From Azorinus chamasolen (Eukaryota; Mollusca; Bivalvia; Cardiida; Solecurtidae): DNA of 64,000 bases. Below are positions 10,367-22,935 of this stretch, in pieces. Positions within the stretch are counted from its first letter, which is position 1. Each line of letters starts with the position of its first letter. The notes under the pieces are model-generated. The model was not told the origin of the DNA. It saw only the letters and a program-made list of their open reading frames with translations, and ran no database searches. The DNA is taken from NCBI GenBank assembly GCA_963576725.1, contig OY755246.1:73463467-73527466 (forward strand). The letters are read 5' to 3'. Position numbers and translations under genes: made by a program.

Positions 10367-10925
10367 AGTTTCGTTTAAAATATACGATAAAACGGAAGAT
10401 TTCGATTTCAAAATTGTTAATTATCCTTCTCTAGATGGAGATGTTCCCCGGTCTACATCTTATGGGGTTTGTATTTCTCAACTTATTCGATTTGCCCGAG
10501 CATGTTCTTTGCTAGAGGATTTTTAAGCAAGGCTAAAGATATCATAAAATTCCGAAAGCTTTTTCAAAATTCTATTATCGAAATTTACCCCCCCCCCCCC
10601 ATTAGTAAATATAATTGCAATTTACGGACGTTACTGCAACAATGTATTTCTCATCCAGATTTCTATGGTGATGTTATCTACAAACTTAGGAAAATTCTGG
10701 GTCATATCCATTTTCACGATTTATTTATTAAACGCATTAAAACTTTTAAGAAGAAAGGTTATGACCCTATTATATTGCAACACACTGCATGTTTGGTTAT
10801 CGACCCCTTTACAGTCAGTCGCTACGCTTTCCTCTTTGCTTGCACGATGACAGGCCGAGGGTACTCTATGATGGTATACTCTTAAACCCAGAAATGGGAT
10901 GAGCTAACCAGACTCATGTATTAAC
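10367..10925 (+). pseudogene. Naiad copy N2, downstream part: C-terminal half of RT
   Basis: The plus strand resumes with FKIYDKTEDFDFKIV, LDGDVPRSTSYG, SQLIRFARACS, then stops and a C9-10 run break the frame, then YNCNLRTLLQQCISHPDFYG, DVIYKLRKI, IKRIKTFKKKGYDP and LQHTACLVIDPFTV. It ends at the SECIS-like hairpin 10860-10922. It keeps the DVIYKLRK segment that the 25-nt deletion removed in N3. Confidence 0.8.
10860..10922 (+). promoter_or_regulatory. SECIS-like hairpin of Naiad N2, aligned with the one in N3
   Basis: This 63-nt segment aligns without gaps to the N3 hairpin. It keeps ATGA (10868-10871), the AAA loop motif, the apical GAAA loop and the 3' GA. Paired positions change together: a C-G pair in helix II becomes T-A and an apical T-A becomes C-G, while G.T replaces A-T at the base. 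Two positions in helix II become mismatched, as expected of an old copy. Confidence 0.65.
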
Positions 10926-11785
<860 letters not shown>

Positions 11786-12005
11786 AATTGCTATATAAAT
11801 TGCTTTCTGTTGGTGATGGTTGCGTTTTGTGTGTGGCTTTTCCTGCTTGACTTTACTAATTCTTCATTTAGATTAGTTTTTTATTTATTTTATATTTAAA
11901 TTATTTTTATTTATATATTTGTCCCAGCGGGGTTATTTGTTTTTCATTTCTGCCACGACCCCTTTTCAGTGAATGCTAGTGAATTAAAATAATTCTCCCA
12001 ATCGT

Positions 12006-12066
12006 AGCCGTCAGCGTGGTCCAGTGGTTATATAGCCTTGGCCTAGGAAAGTTGAGGTCGTGGGTT
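12006..12066 (+). repeat. tRNA-like head of a SINE
   Basis: GCGTGGTCCAGTGGTTA resembles an RNA polymerase III A box, and GGTCGTGGGTTCG about 45 nt later resembles a B box, the layout of a tRNA-derived SINE head. It joins directly to a Naiad pseudo-LTR fragment (12066-12215). No cloverleaf of a working tRNA can be drawn. Confidence 0.5.
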
Positions 12067-12215
12067 CGTTTGTATATGTTTGTTTTGTCTTTGTGCGTCT
12101 CTTGATGTTTTATAGTGGTGTATATTTGCTGTTTCCTTGTGTTGCTGTTCGGCCGGCTGTTTGTTCTGTATGTGGTATTTCCTGCATGACTCATTTTGTG
12201 CTTTTATACCCAGTC
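12066..12215 (+). repeat. Naiad pseudo-LTR fragment
   Basis: From GTATATGTTTGTTTTGTCTT to CCTGCATGACTCATTTTGTG this is the reverse complement of the N3 pseudo-LTR, diverged by several substitutions. It is probably the distal part of the 3' pseudo-LTR of N2, separated from the proximal part by the microsatellite and the tRNA-like piece. Confidence 0.65.
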
Positions 12216-12310
12216 GATGCAATGACAAACTAGATCCGAAAATAATCCCGCTGTAAACAAAACATCGGTCAATAATATTTGTATACTGTTTAACTAACAT
12301 CTAAAGCACT

Positions 12311-12402
12311 TAAAACCAAATGATATGGATGCATAAGGCCAAGGGTAAAATTAGGCTAAAACCAAATGATATGGATGCATAAGGCCAAGGGTAAAATTAG
12401 GC
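12311..12402. repeat. 46-bp exact tandem duplication
   Basis: Two copies of a 46-bp unit starting TAAAACCAAATGATATGGAT lie head to tail without visible difference. Confidence 0.95.
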
Positions 12403-12439
12403 TATATGTATGCGGGCGATCCTCCAATAAAAAGGGTTA

Positions 12440-12605
12440 CGGCATTGTGACGCCGCATAGACGTGTCGCCGCATAGACGTGACCGATCCGTCTATGCGGT
12501 GATTTTCAACGCATAGACAGGGCGTTTCGGCTATGCGGCGACGCGCAACACATACACAGGTCATCCTGTCTATGCGACACATTTGTGACTTTTGGCGCAT
12601 AGACA
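12440..12605. repeat. Cluster of CCGCATAGAC / GTCTATGCGG motifs in both orientations
   Basis: At least seven copies of a core CGCATAGAC or its complement occur within 165 bp, and more at about 13305-13345 and 14276-14286. Opposed copies can pair as short hairpins. No gene is present. Confidence 0.8.
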
Positions 12606-12624
12606 GGTCTAACTTAAAGTATTA

Positions 12625-12652
12625 TGATGGTGATGATGATGATGATGATGGG
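12625..12652. repeat. (GAT)n microsatellite
   Basis: A short run of TGATGG/TGATGATGA units. Confidence 0.9.
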
Positions 12653-13054
12653 CGGAGGTGTAATTAAGATTCAAAAGCAAATCAGATGATTAATGATATT
12701 TTGTACTTATCTATTTAGGTCGATTGTGAAACAAGTTATCCCAATTTACATGTATTAATCACTCTTGACCGGTCATTCCAGATTGCACCTTTCAAGCGGT
12801 TTTATAGAATCTTTGTCAGAATCTATGTCTCTACAAAATCTAGGTCGAGTTCAAACTTTGATCGACTCGGGTCAAAACCAGGTCTAACCACAAAACCTTG
12901 CGTAAGGACCACATTCGTAATTGAAAATAGCACATTGGCAGAACCTTTGTCACAATCAAATCTCGGTCAGTTCGAAAATGGGCCAAGACATTGTAATCAC
13001 CTTGGATGGCGCTTTTTATATCCAATCTTAATCAGAATTCTTGCTTCTTATTTT

Positions 13055-13485
13055 TTTCTTGGTCATGTCCGAAACCTGATCAACTAGGATGATTAACTAG
13101 GTCAACATGATAGACATTTGGAAGCAATTTCGTCCTTGCGGTGATTTACAACATACTCACAGGGCATTTTTATTTTTGGTCAAGTCCGAAACCTGATCAA
13201 CTGGGGTGATTAACTAGGCCAACATGATAGACATTTGGCAGCAATATGTAGCCACATTTTATCCAATCTTGAAACAATCACCGACAAAACCGGTCACGTC
13301 TATGCGGTGATACGCCTATGCGGTGGCACCGGTAGACGTGACCATTTTCGACTTTGCGGTGATTTACAGCATATGTAAAGGGCATTTTTATTATTGGTCA
13401 AGTCCGAAACCTGATCAACTGGGATGGTTAACTAGGTCAACATGATCGAAAGTTGGCAGCAATCTATAGCCACGTTTTGATCAGA
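13055..13485. repeat. Three imperfect repeats containing GTCCGAAACCTGATCAACT
   Basis: The block 'tccgaaacctgatcaact', then 'gattaactaggtcaacatga', then 'ttggcagcaat' occurs at about 13065, 13185 and 13400. Between copies lies a GCGGTGATTTACA...GGGCATTTTTA segment that links it to the CTATGCGG motif family. Non-coding. Confidence 0.75.
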
Positions 13486-13533
13486 ATATTCGCTTTAATA
13501 TCGTGTTCAACTTTGGGTAAAAAGCAAGGTCAA

Positions 13534-13535
<2 letters not shown>

Positions 13536-13577
<42 letters not shown>

Positions 13578-13640
13578 TCTCTCTCTCTCTCTTTCTCGCT
13601 CTCTTTCTCGCTCTCTCTGTCGGGGGTGGGGGGGGGGGGC
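13536..13640. repeat. (TC)n tract followed by a G-run
   Basis: About 84 bp of pyrimidine CT repeat, with a few CCCTC, TTTC and CGC breaks, is followed by GGGGGTGGGGGGGGGGGG. The sharp pyrimidine-to-purine switch can support triplex or quadruplex structure. Confidence 0.9.
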
Positions 13641-13861
13641 GGTATTTATACGCGCAACATGTATTTACGTGTTGGGTATTGGACCATTATGGTCCGGTTG
13701 AATAAAGTTTATAAATTTGCGGAAACTAGAAAATGAACTAGGACTACATTTTGTTCTTAATAGGAAAACGTTTTGCGCAATTATTTTCAACATCCAGCGA
13801 GCAGTTTCTGAAAGAAAGAATAAAATCCGTTGAAAAAGACAATTGCTTCAATGATTTTTTT

Positions 13862-14110
13862 CTTGTTTGGGTCACCGGTTCGAATCAGACCATCGGACTA
13901 TCAGATTTATTCTTAGCAAAAATGCATCCTACGTTTGCTCCTCTCCACCCAGGTGTATAAATGGGTACCTGTGAGAGAACTAAGCCAATGTGCCATGACT
14001 GCCTTGGGTGCCGAATGTTAATGGCCGACTAATAACCCAGTGATCAGGGAGTAAATTGTGAAGTCGGGAGAATATGTATATAGATCCAGACTATAAACCC
14101 CACCTTTACC
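13862..14110 (+). repeat. Probable tRNA-derived SINE fragment
   Basis: CCGGTTCGAATCAGACC matches the B box consensus of RNA polymerase III promoters. It is followed by CTCCACCCAGGTGTATAAATGGGTACC, a type of body seen in dispersed invertebrate SINEs, and ends before a (GGAC)n run at 14150. The A box is not clear. Confidence 0.45.
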
Positions 14111-15170
14111 TTGACCTATAGATAATGTGTGTTTAAAGACATACAAGCGGACGGACGGACGGACAGATGAGCAGAATGGCAGTCCGGTTGCGATATTCTC
14201 TCTCCCCCCACAACCAACTTAACTTGGACGGTGGTATAATAACACAGACTCGCTAAATTGTATGTATTTGGTATCGTCTATGCGGCGCAAATGTGCTTTT
14301 TCGCCGCCGGTGTCACACAGCATAAAGCAGTAACCTCCACTATTTAAAGTGCAACACTACTCATGCCACATTGATCCAATGTTTTTGCTTACATCCATGA
14401 AATTAGTTTTATTAAAAACAAAACAGTTGTAAAATTCATGACTTATTTTCATCCTTAAAGATGTATGCCGCGCAAATTTCCGCAAATTTTGCGTTTCGAA
14501 ATGACCTCAGAATTAGAATCTATGTATTTTAAAACTTATTTAACGCTAAACAGCACGGTCAGTAGATGGTTGTTTGTGTCGAATTTTTTTTAGAAAAATG
14601 GATTGCTACGGAAACCAACGGAACAGCCTTCGCCATTGGCCGGAATCTGTCGTAAGATTCAAATTTTTACATACCGGAAATAATCAGTCGATGTACCTGT
14701 ATGAGTTAGCTCCCTTTGAGCGTTATATTTGATTGACACCATTGAATGGTATATTTAGCTTATTTGCATGTAAATTATATGTGGTAAGATGGGCATATTG
14801 CCTTATTTTCCTGAATAAAATCTATCATGTAGGCCAACAACCAGTGTCAGCCATTGTACATGTGGTAACAACCTAATTAATATTCAAAGCCTTGTTCCGA
14901 AATAGAATCGGAGTCCTTCAGAACCTGGCCGAAGATACCCGTTGATTTCCGTACAAAATCCCCGTTTCTAAAAAGGAGGCTCCTTTTAAAGAACTTAGCA
15001 GTATTCGGATAGCGATAATATTTAGCTGAACAAATATATCCTGTCGGAAAATGGGTGGTAAGCATTATTTTCATTGTATGTATACCTGTACAGCTTCTGG
15101 TGTTAATTGATGAATTGTTTTAATGTGATTTGCACGTTAGTCACTCATATTGATATCGAAGTCACTGAAA
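14111..15170. other. Unassigned stretch
   Basis: It contains a short (GGAC)n run at about 14152-14168 and one TCTATGCGGCG motif near 14278. An open frame of 65 codons at 14877-15074 (minus) lacks any recognisable feature. No gene is called. Confidence 0.4.
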
Positions 15171-15175
15171 TCAAC

Positions 15176-15258
15176 AATAAGCGCTTTTGAACGCACATAT
15201 CCTGTATGAAAAGAGCGCTATATAAATGTGGTATAATAATAATAATAATATAATAATG
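15176..15258 (+). repeat. 3' tail of a LINE or SINE with (TAA)n
   Basis: AATAAGCGCTTTTGAACGC...AAAAGAGCGCTATATAAATG followed by (ATA)n is the kind of tail shared by CR1/L2-type LINEs and their SINEs in invertebrates: a GCGCT pair forming a stem, then a short-repeat end. No coding part is attached. Confidence 0.55.
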
Positions 15259-15456
15259 TCACGGTGATGCGAATTTGATTGATGCTTGAATCAGTAGCGT
15301 AAACGAAATATAAGTTCACTTTAGGGCTAGAAATTGAGGGTGTATATAGGAGCCAGTGTCTGTCTGTCTGTCCGTGGCACAATTAGGTTGTCCCTGTATA
15401 TTGCTCTTAAGTGCTGAATCATTTTTGCAAAAGGTGAATCATTGATTTCATTTCCA

Positions 15457-15690
15457 TCAGTTTGAATCCAGATTAATCCGTATTTCTTTCAAAACTGCTG
15501 ACTTTTTGTCCGTTTGAGTATTGTATAACTTTCCATATTTGCTACCACCTGATTGGTTGGGAATACTCATTCTGTATGGCATTTTTTTCTCAAAATGTCT
15601 CTTTAATGGTCTGCTTCCAGGCGTTTTGGGTGTCACTGGTTGATATCCCATCTCTAACTCTGGGACTGGGCGTCCTGCTGCTGGTCAATC
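15457..15690 (-). other. Open frame of unknown nature, possible exon remnant
   Basis: The minus strand is open for about 75 codons, containing AGRPVPELEMGYQPVTPKTP and a Lys/Arg-rich remainder, ending in TGA. Composition looks protein-like, but there is no clear splice acceptor, homologous copy or neighbour to support it. I do not recognise the family. Confidence 0.2.
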
Positions 15691-15813
15691 ATCAATGAAG
15701 TGTTTCTAACAAACGTGAAAAGAAAGGAATAACAAAGGAAACTAGCATATAAAGAACTCCCAATTCATTTGTTCTATTTTACAACAAATAGTACTATAGA
15801 TTGCATGGCATGA

Positions 15814-16114
15814 GTTGCGAGTTGTCTTTTAAGATCACATGTTTCTAACGAGCCTTAGAAAATGTCATTAAGCGAGCCTTGGTGAGTTTAGGAACATGTG
15901 ATCTTAAAAGACAACGAGCATCAGATTCTTTTTCTCACATATAAAAAAGTTCATTTTCGCCGTTTAAATGACATGTAAACATCGATTTCCATGGTTTTAC
16001 GTCATATATATGACGTATGACGTCATATATGTTCTAAAGTGATCTTACACGTGTTACAGATAAGGGAATCTTAACCCGTTGTTCTAACTCGGAGATAAGG
16101 GAAGGTATGTGAGA
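15814..16114. mobile_element. Hairpin-headed non-autonomous element, copy H1
   Basis: It begins GTTGCGAGTTGTCTTTTAAG. A long inverted pair (GTTGTCTTTTAAGATCACATG ... its complement ending AAAGACAAC, 15822-15918) forms a hairpin. A shared 3' part follows with TATGACGTCATATATG and GATCTTACACGTGTTACAG and ends AACTCGGAGATAAGG. Copies lie at 22621-22935 and 62261-62597. This copy lacks about 30 nt of the hairpin arm. Confidence 0.75.
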
Positions 16115-16149
16115 AAACCCTTTCCGGGCTGCCCCCATATAAACGCCTT

Positions 16150-16210
16150 TTCAAGTAGACCGAGATGAGACGGTTCCTATAGGAGCCATCTGATCAGGGT
16201 CTGCTCTGTA
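16150..16210. repeat. GACCC-type foldback
   Basis: GTAGACCGAGATGAGACGG, TTCCTATAGGAGCC and CATCTGATCAGGGTCTGC form an imperfect palindrome centred on TATA. It belongs to the same foldback family as 24845, 29940, 34605, 41945 and 42165. Confidence 0.7.
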
Positions 16211-16656
16211 TGCTTTTGACATGATACAGATATAATTCTACAGTTTTTAACAAAGCAAAAATTCCCTTGAAAAAATTAATTTCTTATATGAATATTAAAC
16301 GATATTGCCCCAGAGTGGGACTAATACAACATAGGAAGAAGAACAGAGAAACTGTTGACCATTTGCTCCATAAATACGACTTTCTATGCCATTGAAACTC
16401 AACCTAGCCAGGTTAGATGGCTATGGTGGCTATCAGGAACCCTCTGAACAGGCTCTACTCGGTAGTCCCATGTGGATAGAATTTAGACCTGATTTTCTAG
16501 TTTCTGCTTTGACAAAAAAAATTCATGTGTTACTATGCCATTTTATAAATTAATCTCATTATTATTCATGAATAAATTAATGTCATCATATATTTCAAGA
16601 ATATCCATAGAGTTAAGGGTTAAGGAAACTTTATTAAGGAAACTATTAGTAAAATG

Positions 16657-16695
16657 TATTATTGCTCACAGATTAAAATCTGTGAGCAATAATGA
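16657..16695. repeat. Perfect short hairpin
   Basis: ATTATTGCTCACAGAT and its exact complement are separated by a few A/T bases. Confidence 0.8.
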
Positions 16696-16699
16696 ATGT

Positions 16700-17790
16700 T
16701 ACCAATACATGTAGTATATAAATCCATTTGCTTTAGAAAGTAAAGTAATATTACGTTTTATGAATTATTTACACTAATACACTGTTAATTGAATCTGTGG
16801 TCTATGGTTACATTTGTACATCCGAATAAAAATGAATAATTTGCACAGCTAACAAGTGGGGATTGTTGACCCCGGGCAGTGGGTGGGGTCACGTAGATTT
16901 GCATATATTTCTATAAAATACAAATAACTGGTTTTTCCGAGTGGATCAAAGTTTCCTGTTTGATATATTTTAAGGGGTTTTTAACCACTGTAGGCGAATT
17001 TTCATTAACGTTGGAATGCAGTAGAAATCGAATGTTACGGCAATCCTTCGCTTTCAGGTCAGTTTTGACATCGCATGATGCGCTTCCTAATCGTATCCCG
17101 ACACAACCTCTTTTCTAACTATTATTACCGTTCAAAAAACATACTACATTCCGCCACCACGCTTGAAAGGCATTATCATCCGATCTTTTTTACTAATCAA
17201 ATCAAGTTTTCGGCGAGAAAATCAGGTACTTTCACTTGTACGTAATAACGCGGTTTTTTTTATCAGGGGAGATAATCCATACGTTTCCTCGATAATATTT
17301 CACAAATTTCACAAATAATTAATTGCCAGATATGGACATTTTGCCCATGTAAATAATTCATTTCTTAGGCAATATTAGTTATGTTTTCCTTTAATGGAAA
17401 CATTGTGCCCTGCACCCAATAAAGTTTATATATTGTGTTATATTGGAATATTTTTTTGTATTCGTTAAAAACTTTATATGTACATTAGGCTAAATATCAC
17501 ACAATGCAACCAACTGTTCATTATAATCTATGTTCATAATTAACACCATTGATCCGCAATTTAACTTATTCTTAGAATACCACGGAGAGCAAGATCAATG
17601 ACAATCAACTTGTATTAGTTGGTTGTACTAATATTAAGATGCCACACTGGCAGCTTTAAGCAGTCTGGACCGAAATTGTCCAAACCCTCATTTAATCAAA
17701 GCGCAGCAGGCGCTGTAGGCCTGGACATAAGAAGGGTTGATCGTGTGTTCAAGAAGTTTTGGGGTTTGATTTTCCATGTAAATAATACAA
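16700..17790. other. Unassigned stretch
   Basis: AT-rich, no supported gene or repeat boundary. Confidence 0.35.
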
Positions 17791-17791
17791 C

Positions 17792-18296
17792 TTCTGAAGG
17801 GAGTTGATCCCCTGAGAGCAAAAATTGCAACCCAAAAAGAGAAAATTGCAGACTCGGTTTTATTGAGTCTGTTCATGAACAGTAATTGAAAGTGCAACAC
17901 TGCTCACGCCCCTAGCACCGGCTTAAGCGGTATTCAATTTTCAGAACAAGAAGTACTGAAATTCATGATCTCGAAGGATCAGAAGGTATAACAACACTGA
18001 GAATGAAGTACGGGGCGACGTTTTACGGCCGCCACACAAGCACTTAACACCTGCTGTTGTGAAGATTATAAATTCTGAAGGGAGGTGATCCCCCGAGAGC
18101 AAAAATTGCAACCCAAAATAAGAAAATTGCAGACTCGGTTTTATTGAGTCTGTTCATGAACAGTAATTGAAAGTTCAACACTGCTCACGCCCCCTAGCAC
18201 CGGCTTAAGCGGTATTCAATTTTCAGAACAAGAAGTACTGAAATTCATGATCTCAAGGATCAGAAGGTATAACAACACTGAGAATGAAGTACGGGA
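17792..18296 (-). repeat. Two tandem Naiad pseudo-LTR-like units
   Basis: Units start at 17792 and 18073 with TTCTGAAGGGAG and carry the same AATAAA hairpin, CCCCTAGCACC box and TACGGGGCGAC...TTTACGGCCGCC box as at 4.7-5.4 kb. The second unit stops within TACGGG, where another repeat starts. No Naiad body is attached. Confidence 0.8.
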
Positions 18297-18725
18297 GTCC
18301 AATAACTGCAGAATATCATTGAACTGGAACAGGAATAATATATACACAACTAGGCATGGCGCTGATCAATCCTATGAAGTTTCAGGAAAATCCTACCAAA
18401 GATTTTTGAGAAACCTCATAGACAAAATTTTCCATGTAAACAATATAAAGTCCCATAACTCTGCAGAAAATCATCGAACTGGGACAGGAAAAAGATAGGC
18501 ACAACTAGGCATGGTGCTAATCAATATATTGACGTTTCATTTAAATATGACCAAACGTTTTCCAGAAACTGCGCGGACAACATTGTTCATGTAAAAAATC
18601 AAACTGGGACAGGAATAAGATATACACAACTAGGCATGGCGCTGATTAATCCTATAAAGTTTCGATGAAAATCTGACCAAAGGTTTTGGAGAAACCGCGT
18701 TCTAACAGACGGACGTTCTAACATA
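18297..18725. repeat. Diverged ~140-bp tandem repeat
   Basis: About three units share CATCGAACTGGGACAGGAA, ATACACAACTAGGCATGG and 'ctgaccaaaggttttggagaaac'-like blocks, ending in AGACGGACG. A dispersed repeat without coding capacity. Confidence 0.7.
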
Positions 18726-18956
18726 TGTACATTTGTTGGGCAGTTCCTTTGGTTTAATTAACTAATTCTCTCCTACTAGCGCCTTCTTGAACAATTCTAA
18801 AATTCCGCTTTTCTATAGTTACTGCTCCTTTTCGATAGATTAATTAAAAAATGTTGTCAGGATGCTTGTCGATGCCCTACTTACAAGACACAGCTTCATA
18901 CCCCAAAATAACCACAGTGATCGTTGATGCTTGCTCCAGTCTAAACATTTGTATAC

Positions 18957-19385
18957 AGTTTTCATTAATCTGAGTAAGTTCAGCAAATTAGCATATTAAT
19001 AGCTTTTATATTCATATTAACTATTTCGATTGACCAACCGCTTCACACATTCGAATATATACAAAGGACTAATTTTTATAAGGTTTTAAACAAAGAAAAT
19101 GAAGTTTAAAAGTGAAATAACGTTGATACACAACGAATTATTACTAACAGTCAAAAAGGGAGATAATCCTGTTTCCATTAATCTGAGTAATTTCAGCAAA
19201 TTAGCATATTAACAGTTTTTATTCATATTAATTATTTCGATTGACCAACCGCCTCACACATTTGAAAATATACAAAGTACTATTTTTTATAAGGTATTAA
19301 ATAAACAAAATGAAGTTTAGAAGTGAAATAACTTTGATACACAACGAATTATTACTAACAGTCAAAAAGGGAGATAATCATGTAT
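18957..19385. repeat. ~215-bp tandem duplication
   Basis: The segment from TTCATTAATCTGAGTAAGTT to AGTCAAAAAGGGAGATAATC occurs twice head to tail with a few substitutions and small indels. Confidence 0.85.
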
Positions 19386-20451
19386 ATATACAGAGATACA
19401 TCAAATCGCTTACCTAGCGATATACTACAGGTTTTCTTGACAGAGGTTGGCTCTAAAAATAGTCTAGGGGGATGAGTTAAATGTACCCAACAGGGCTACA
19501 ATATCTATAGATGGAATGAATAGAATTTAGCGTTATCTATTGCTCTCCATACATTTCCATTTATATGCCAAACTCCCACTCATTGTTTTTTCACTCTTAA
19601 AATCGCATGTTTACCAAGTTTTATTAGTAAATGTTAACAAACTTTAAATGTTGAAGCCCAAACAAATTGGAACCTCACCGATCTATTTGCTTAAGCGTAT
19701 TGGCATTTTGTGCAAGTGGTAAATCGCACTTTTACTTGGTTTTCTTCGGAAATGTTTGGGCAGGGGTTGAAATTATGGCATGACTACTATGGCCTTCGGC
19801 TTGGCAAGCCAACCCAGGCCAAAAATGCCATTCATAGTACAGTTTTTTGTGAAAGGAAGCGAAAGTGGAAGGCAATTTATGGGGTTCATAAAAGCATGTT
19901 AGAGCTTTTCTCCATAACTTTCATTCTGCATTAAGCTACCAATTGCCTGAAAGACGTGCAATATTGGAATATCAGGGTATCAAACTGTTGGCACATTTTA
20001 TTCAAACGGTTTGCATAGGTTAACCTGTCAAACGTTACTCACATTCCTTATTTCAGACACGCACGCACGCACGCAAACACGCACACATTCTGACTGGTTG
20101 TGTTACACACACACACACTGGTTGTTTTGCACACACTGGTTGTTTTGCACATACTGGTTGTTGCTACAGATATGAGGGGTACTGTTCTATCCAGATCTAT
20201 TCAGTGAAATCATGATCGTGTTGGTACATATTAGAATTGCATCCCCTCTATTATGTTAATAGTTATTCTAATATTTCTAATGAGTACCTACAAGATGGGG
20301 TTTGGTGGAGAAATATAAGTAGTTTATATCTGTATTTCTTTCGCCATTATCTAGATCTATAGTGTGTATGGTAATGATTTTGAGTAAATTTCTGGAATAA
20401 CATATGTTTGAATTTAAGAACTTCAACTGAATGGTTTGCTTAAATACAAGT
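19386..20451. other. Unassigned stretch with a short minisatellite
   Basis: At about 20058-20165, ACGC units and four copies of CACTGGTTGTTTTGCACA-like repeats occur. Otherwise nothing is recognised. Confidence 0.4.
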
Positions 20452-21260
20452 ACAAAAATGAGTCATGCAGGAAACATCACATACAGAACAAACAGACACC
20501 CGAACAGCAACACAAGGAAACAGCAAATGTACATAACTATAAAAAAAAAACATCAAGAGACGCAAAAAGACAAAACAAACATACAATAGGGGTGAGATCA
20601 CTGAGATGGAACTACCGCCTTGGAACGGTCGGTGACAAAAGTCACTGGAGGTTAAACCGGTTTTTGGGCGCCCAACTTCACACATATTCCATCCCCACCC
20701 TAAACGACAAACAGTGTAAATAAACGTATCCCTTCTCCGACTAATCTACAACAACCGCGATGGCAAATACAGTGGTAAAGTGCATGTATAACGAAAACAT
20801 TTAAGTGAACAAACTGTATCCACCTATCGCTATTGTACTCAATGATTGAACTGCAAACAGAGTAACTGTAGAAAAGTAATTAAAGGGTACAACACAAACG
20901 AAATGCATTGAAGAGGTCGCCTTCATAGAGTACTAAACCGTTCTTGTCGGCGTACATGCAAAGAGGCCAGCGTGATTGCCAAATGTAAAAGTATTGACAA
21001 TCAAAATGTTATAGTACTATAGGATCAAATCCCTTTTTAATGAATTTTTTAACATATTTGATGAACAAAGTGAGAAAATGGGTATGTCCAATAATTTTAC
21101 GAAGTTTGTAAATCACATCACCATAAAATTCAGGATGTGAAACACCGTGTCGCAGAAGCGCATTGAGATTACATTGGTACTTGCCAAGCAGCTTTTCAGT
21201 TAAAATGAGATTTCGACTGTTAAATCGTCAATAGATGAACAAGCTCTAGCAAAACGAATA

Positions 21261-21481
21261 AATTCTGAAGGGTGGTGATCCCTCGAAAGCAAAAATTGCA
21301 ACACAAAAAAAGAAAATTGCAGACTCGGTTTTATTGAGTCTGTACATGAGCAGTAATTGAAAGTGCAACACTGCTCACACCCCCTAGCACCGGCTTAAGC
21401 GGTATTCAATTTTCAGAACAAGAAGTACTGAAATTCATGATCTCGAAGGATCAGAAGGTATAACAACACTGAGAATGAAGT
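21261..21481 (-). mobile_element. Single pseudo-LTR-like unit inserted into the RT of Naiad N4
   Basis: RT coding is contiguous in N3 across CAAAACGAATAA|GTTGAGATATA. In N4 the two parts are split by one unit beginning TTCTGAAGGGTGG and ending GAGAATGAAGT, plus about 15 extra bases with a TTGAGAT repeat. The unit can therefore insert on its own. Confidence 0.75.
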
Positions 21482-22620
21482 TATATATAGTTGAGATTGA
21501 GATATATAAACCCGGTAGATGGGGCACGGGGAACATCTCCGTCAAGATGAGGGAAATTTACAATATTAAAATCAAAATCATCTCCATTTTAAGGTCTAGA
21601 TCAAGAAAAGCTGCATAATTGTCGGACGGGTTAGCTTTATTCAATTTGAGTTCTTTAGGATAAATTGTAGGAATCAGAGCATCAAAGAAAGGGTTATCTA
21701 AGTTAAAAATATCATCCAAATATCGAGAAGTTTCATTGAAGGCTTTTAGAACATCTCCTTGTGATTGTGGATTCAAACGCAACATGAAATCTCTCTCAAA
21801 GCAGTACAAAAACAAATCTGTGACAAGTAGTGCACAAGTCGTACCCATAGGAATACCAATTACCTGATGGTATATAGCATTCCCATAACGTACAAATATG
21901 TTATCCAAAAGAAAGGTTAGTGATTCGCAAACTTCTGAGCAAGTCCAATTGGTGTAATATTTCATTTGCTCGTCAGTAAAGAAAGCTTTTTCAGCATTAC
22001 ATGCCAGAAATGATTTTTTTCCCGGGCAAATACTTTCTGGATTAAGTTAGTAAGTTTATCTTTAATTAAAATATGAGGAAGAGTGTATAAAGTAAAAAAA
22101 TCGTACGTGCTTACAGTTGATGCAAGATACCTTTTGTTCTTAAGTTTGTTTAAGACTTCTGAAGAGTTCTTAATAGACCAGAAAAGATTTATTCCAGAAT
22201 GTTCATAAGTCTTATCACAGTGGAATTTTACATGTTCTTTTATCTTCGTTAAACAAGAAGTCAAAAGTATAGACAATTTAGTAGTTGTACATGAGCTAGA
22301 ATTTGCAATGAAACGCGCTTTCATTGTGTAGTTTTGGTAACCAATACATTGTAAGAAGTTTATGTTGTGTAATTTTAATATCGGTTCCAAGTTGTTCACA
22401 CTTTTTGACATGGTCTGAAACGATGGTCTTTTCCTCAGAAGAAACTGAAATGCATGACTTGGTATTAATAATATCCTGCTTCAAATAATCATCACATTAA
22501 TCGATGCCTTATCAGCAGGAACAAAAACGTATTTTGAATGGAAATCCTGTAAACTCTTTTTAACATGTCTAAAATAAATTCTAGGTTTAGGTGGAAGAAG
22601 GTGTTTATTAGAGCTATAAA

Positions 22621-22935
22621 TAGAGGATCTGTTGCGAGTTGTCTTTTAAGATCACAAGATCCTAAACGAGCCTTAGAAAATGTCATTAAGCTAGCCTTGG
22701 CGAGCTTAATAACATTTTCTTGGTGAGTTTAGGAACATGTGATCTTAAAAGACAACGAGCATCAGATTCTTTTTCTCACATAACAAACAAGTGTATTTTA
22801 GCCGTTTAAATGACATGTAAACATCGGTTTCCATGGTTTGACGTCATATATGATGTATGACGTCATATATGTTCTAAAGTGATCTTACACGTGTTACAGA
22901 TAAGGGAATCTTAACCCGTTTTCCTAACTCGGAGA
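22621..22935. mobile_element. Hairpin-headed element, copy H2, inside Naiad N4
   Basis: It starts TAGAGGATCTGTTGCGAG, as H3 does, contains the complete ~125-bp hairpin and the TGACGTCA palindrome, and ends AACTCGGAGA. Naiad coding lies on both sides. Confidence 0.8.

Noticed and set aside
12006..12066. Functional tRNA gene
   Set aside because: Box-like words exist but no acceptor stem or anticodon arm can be formed.
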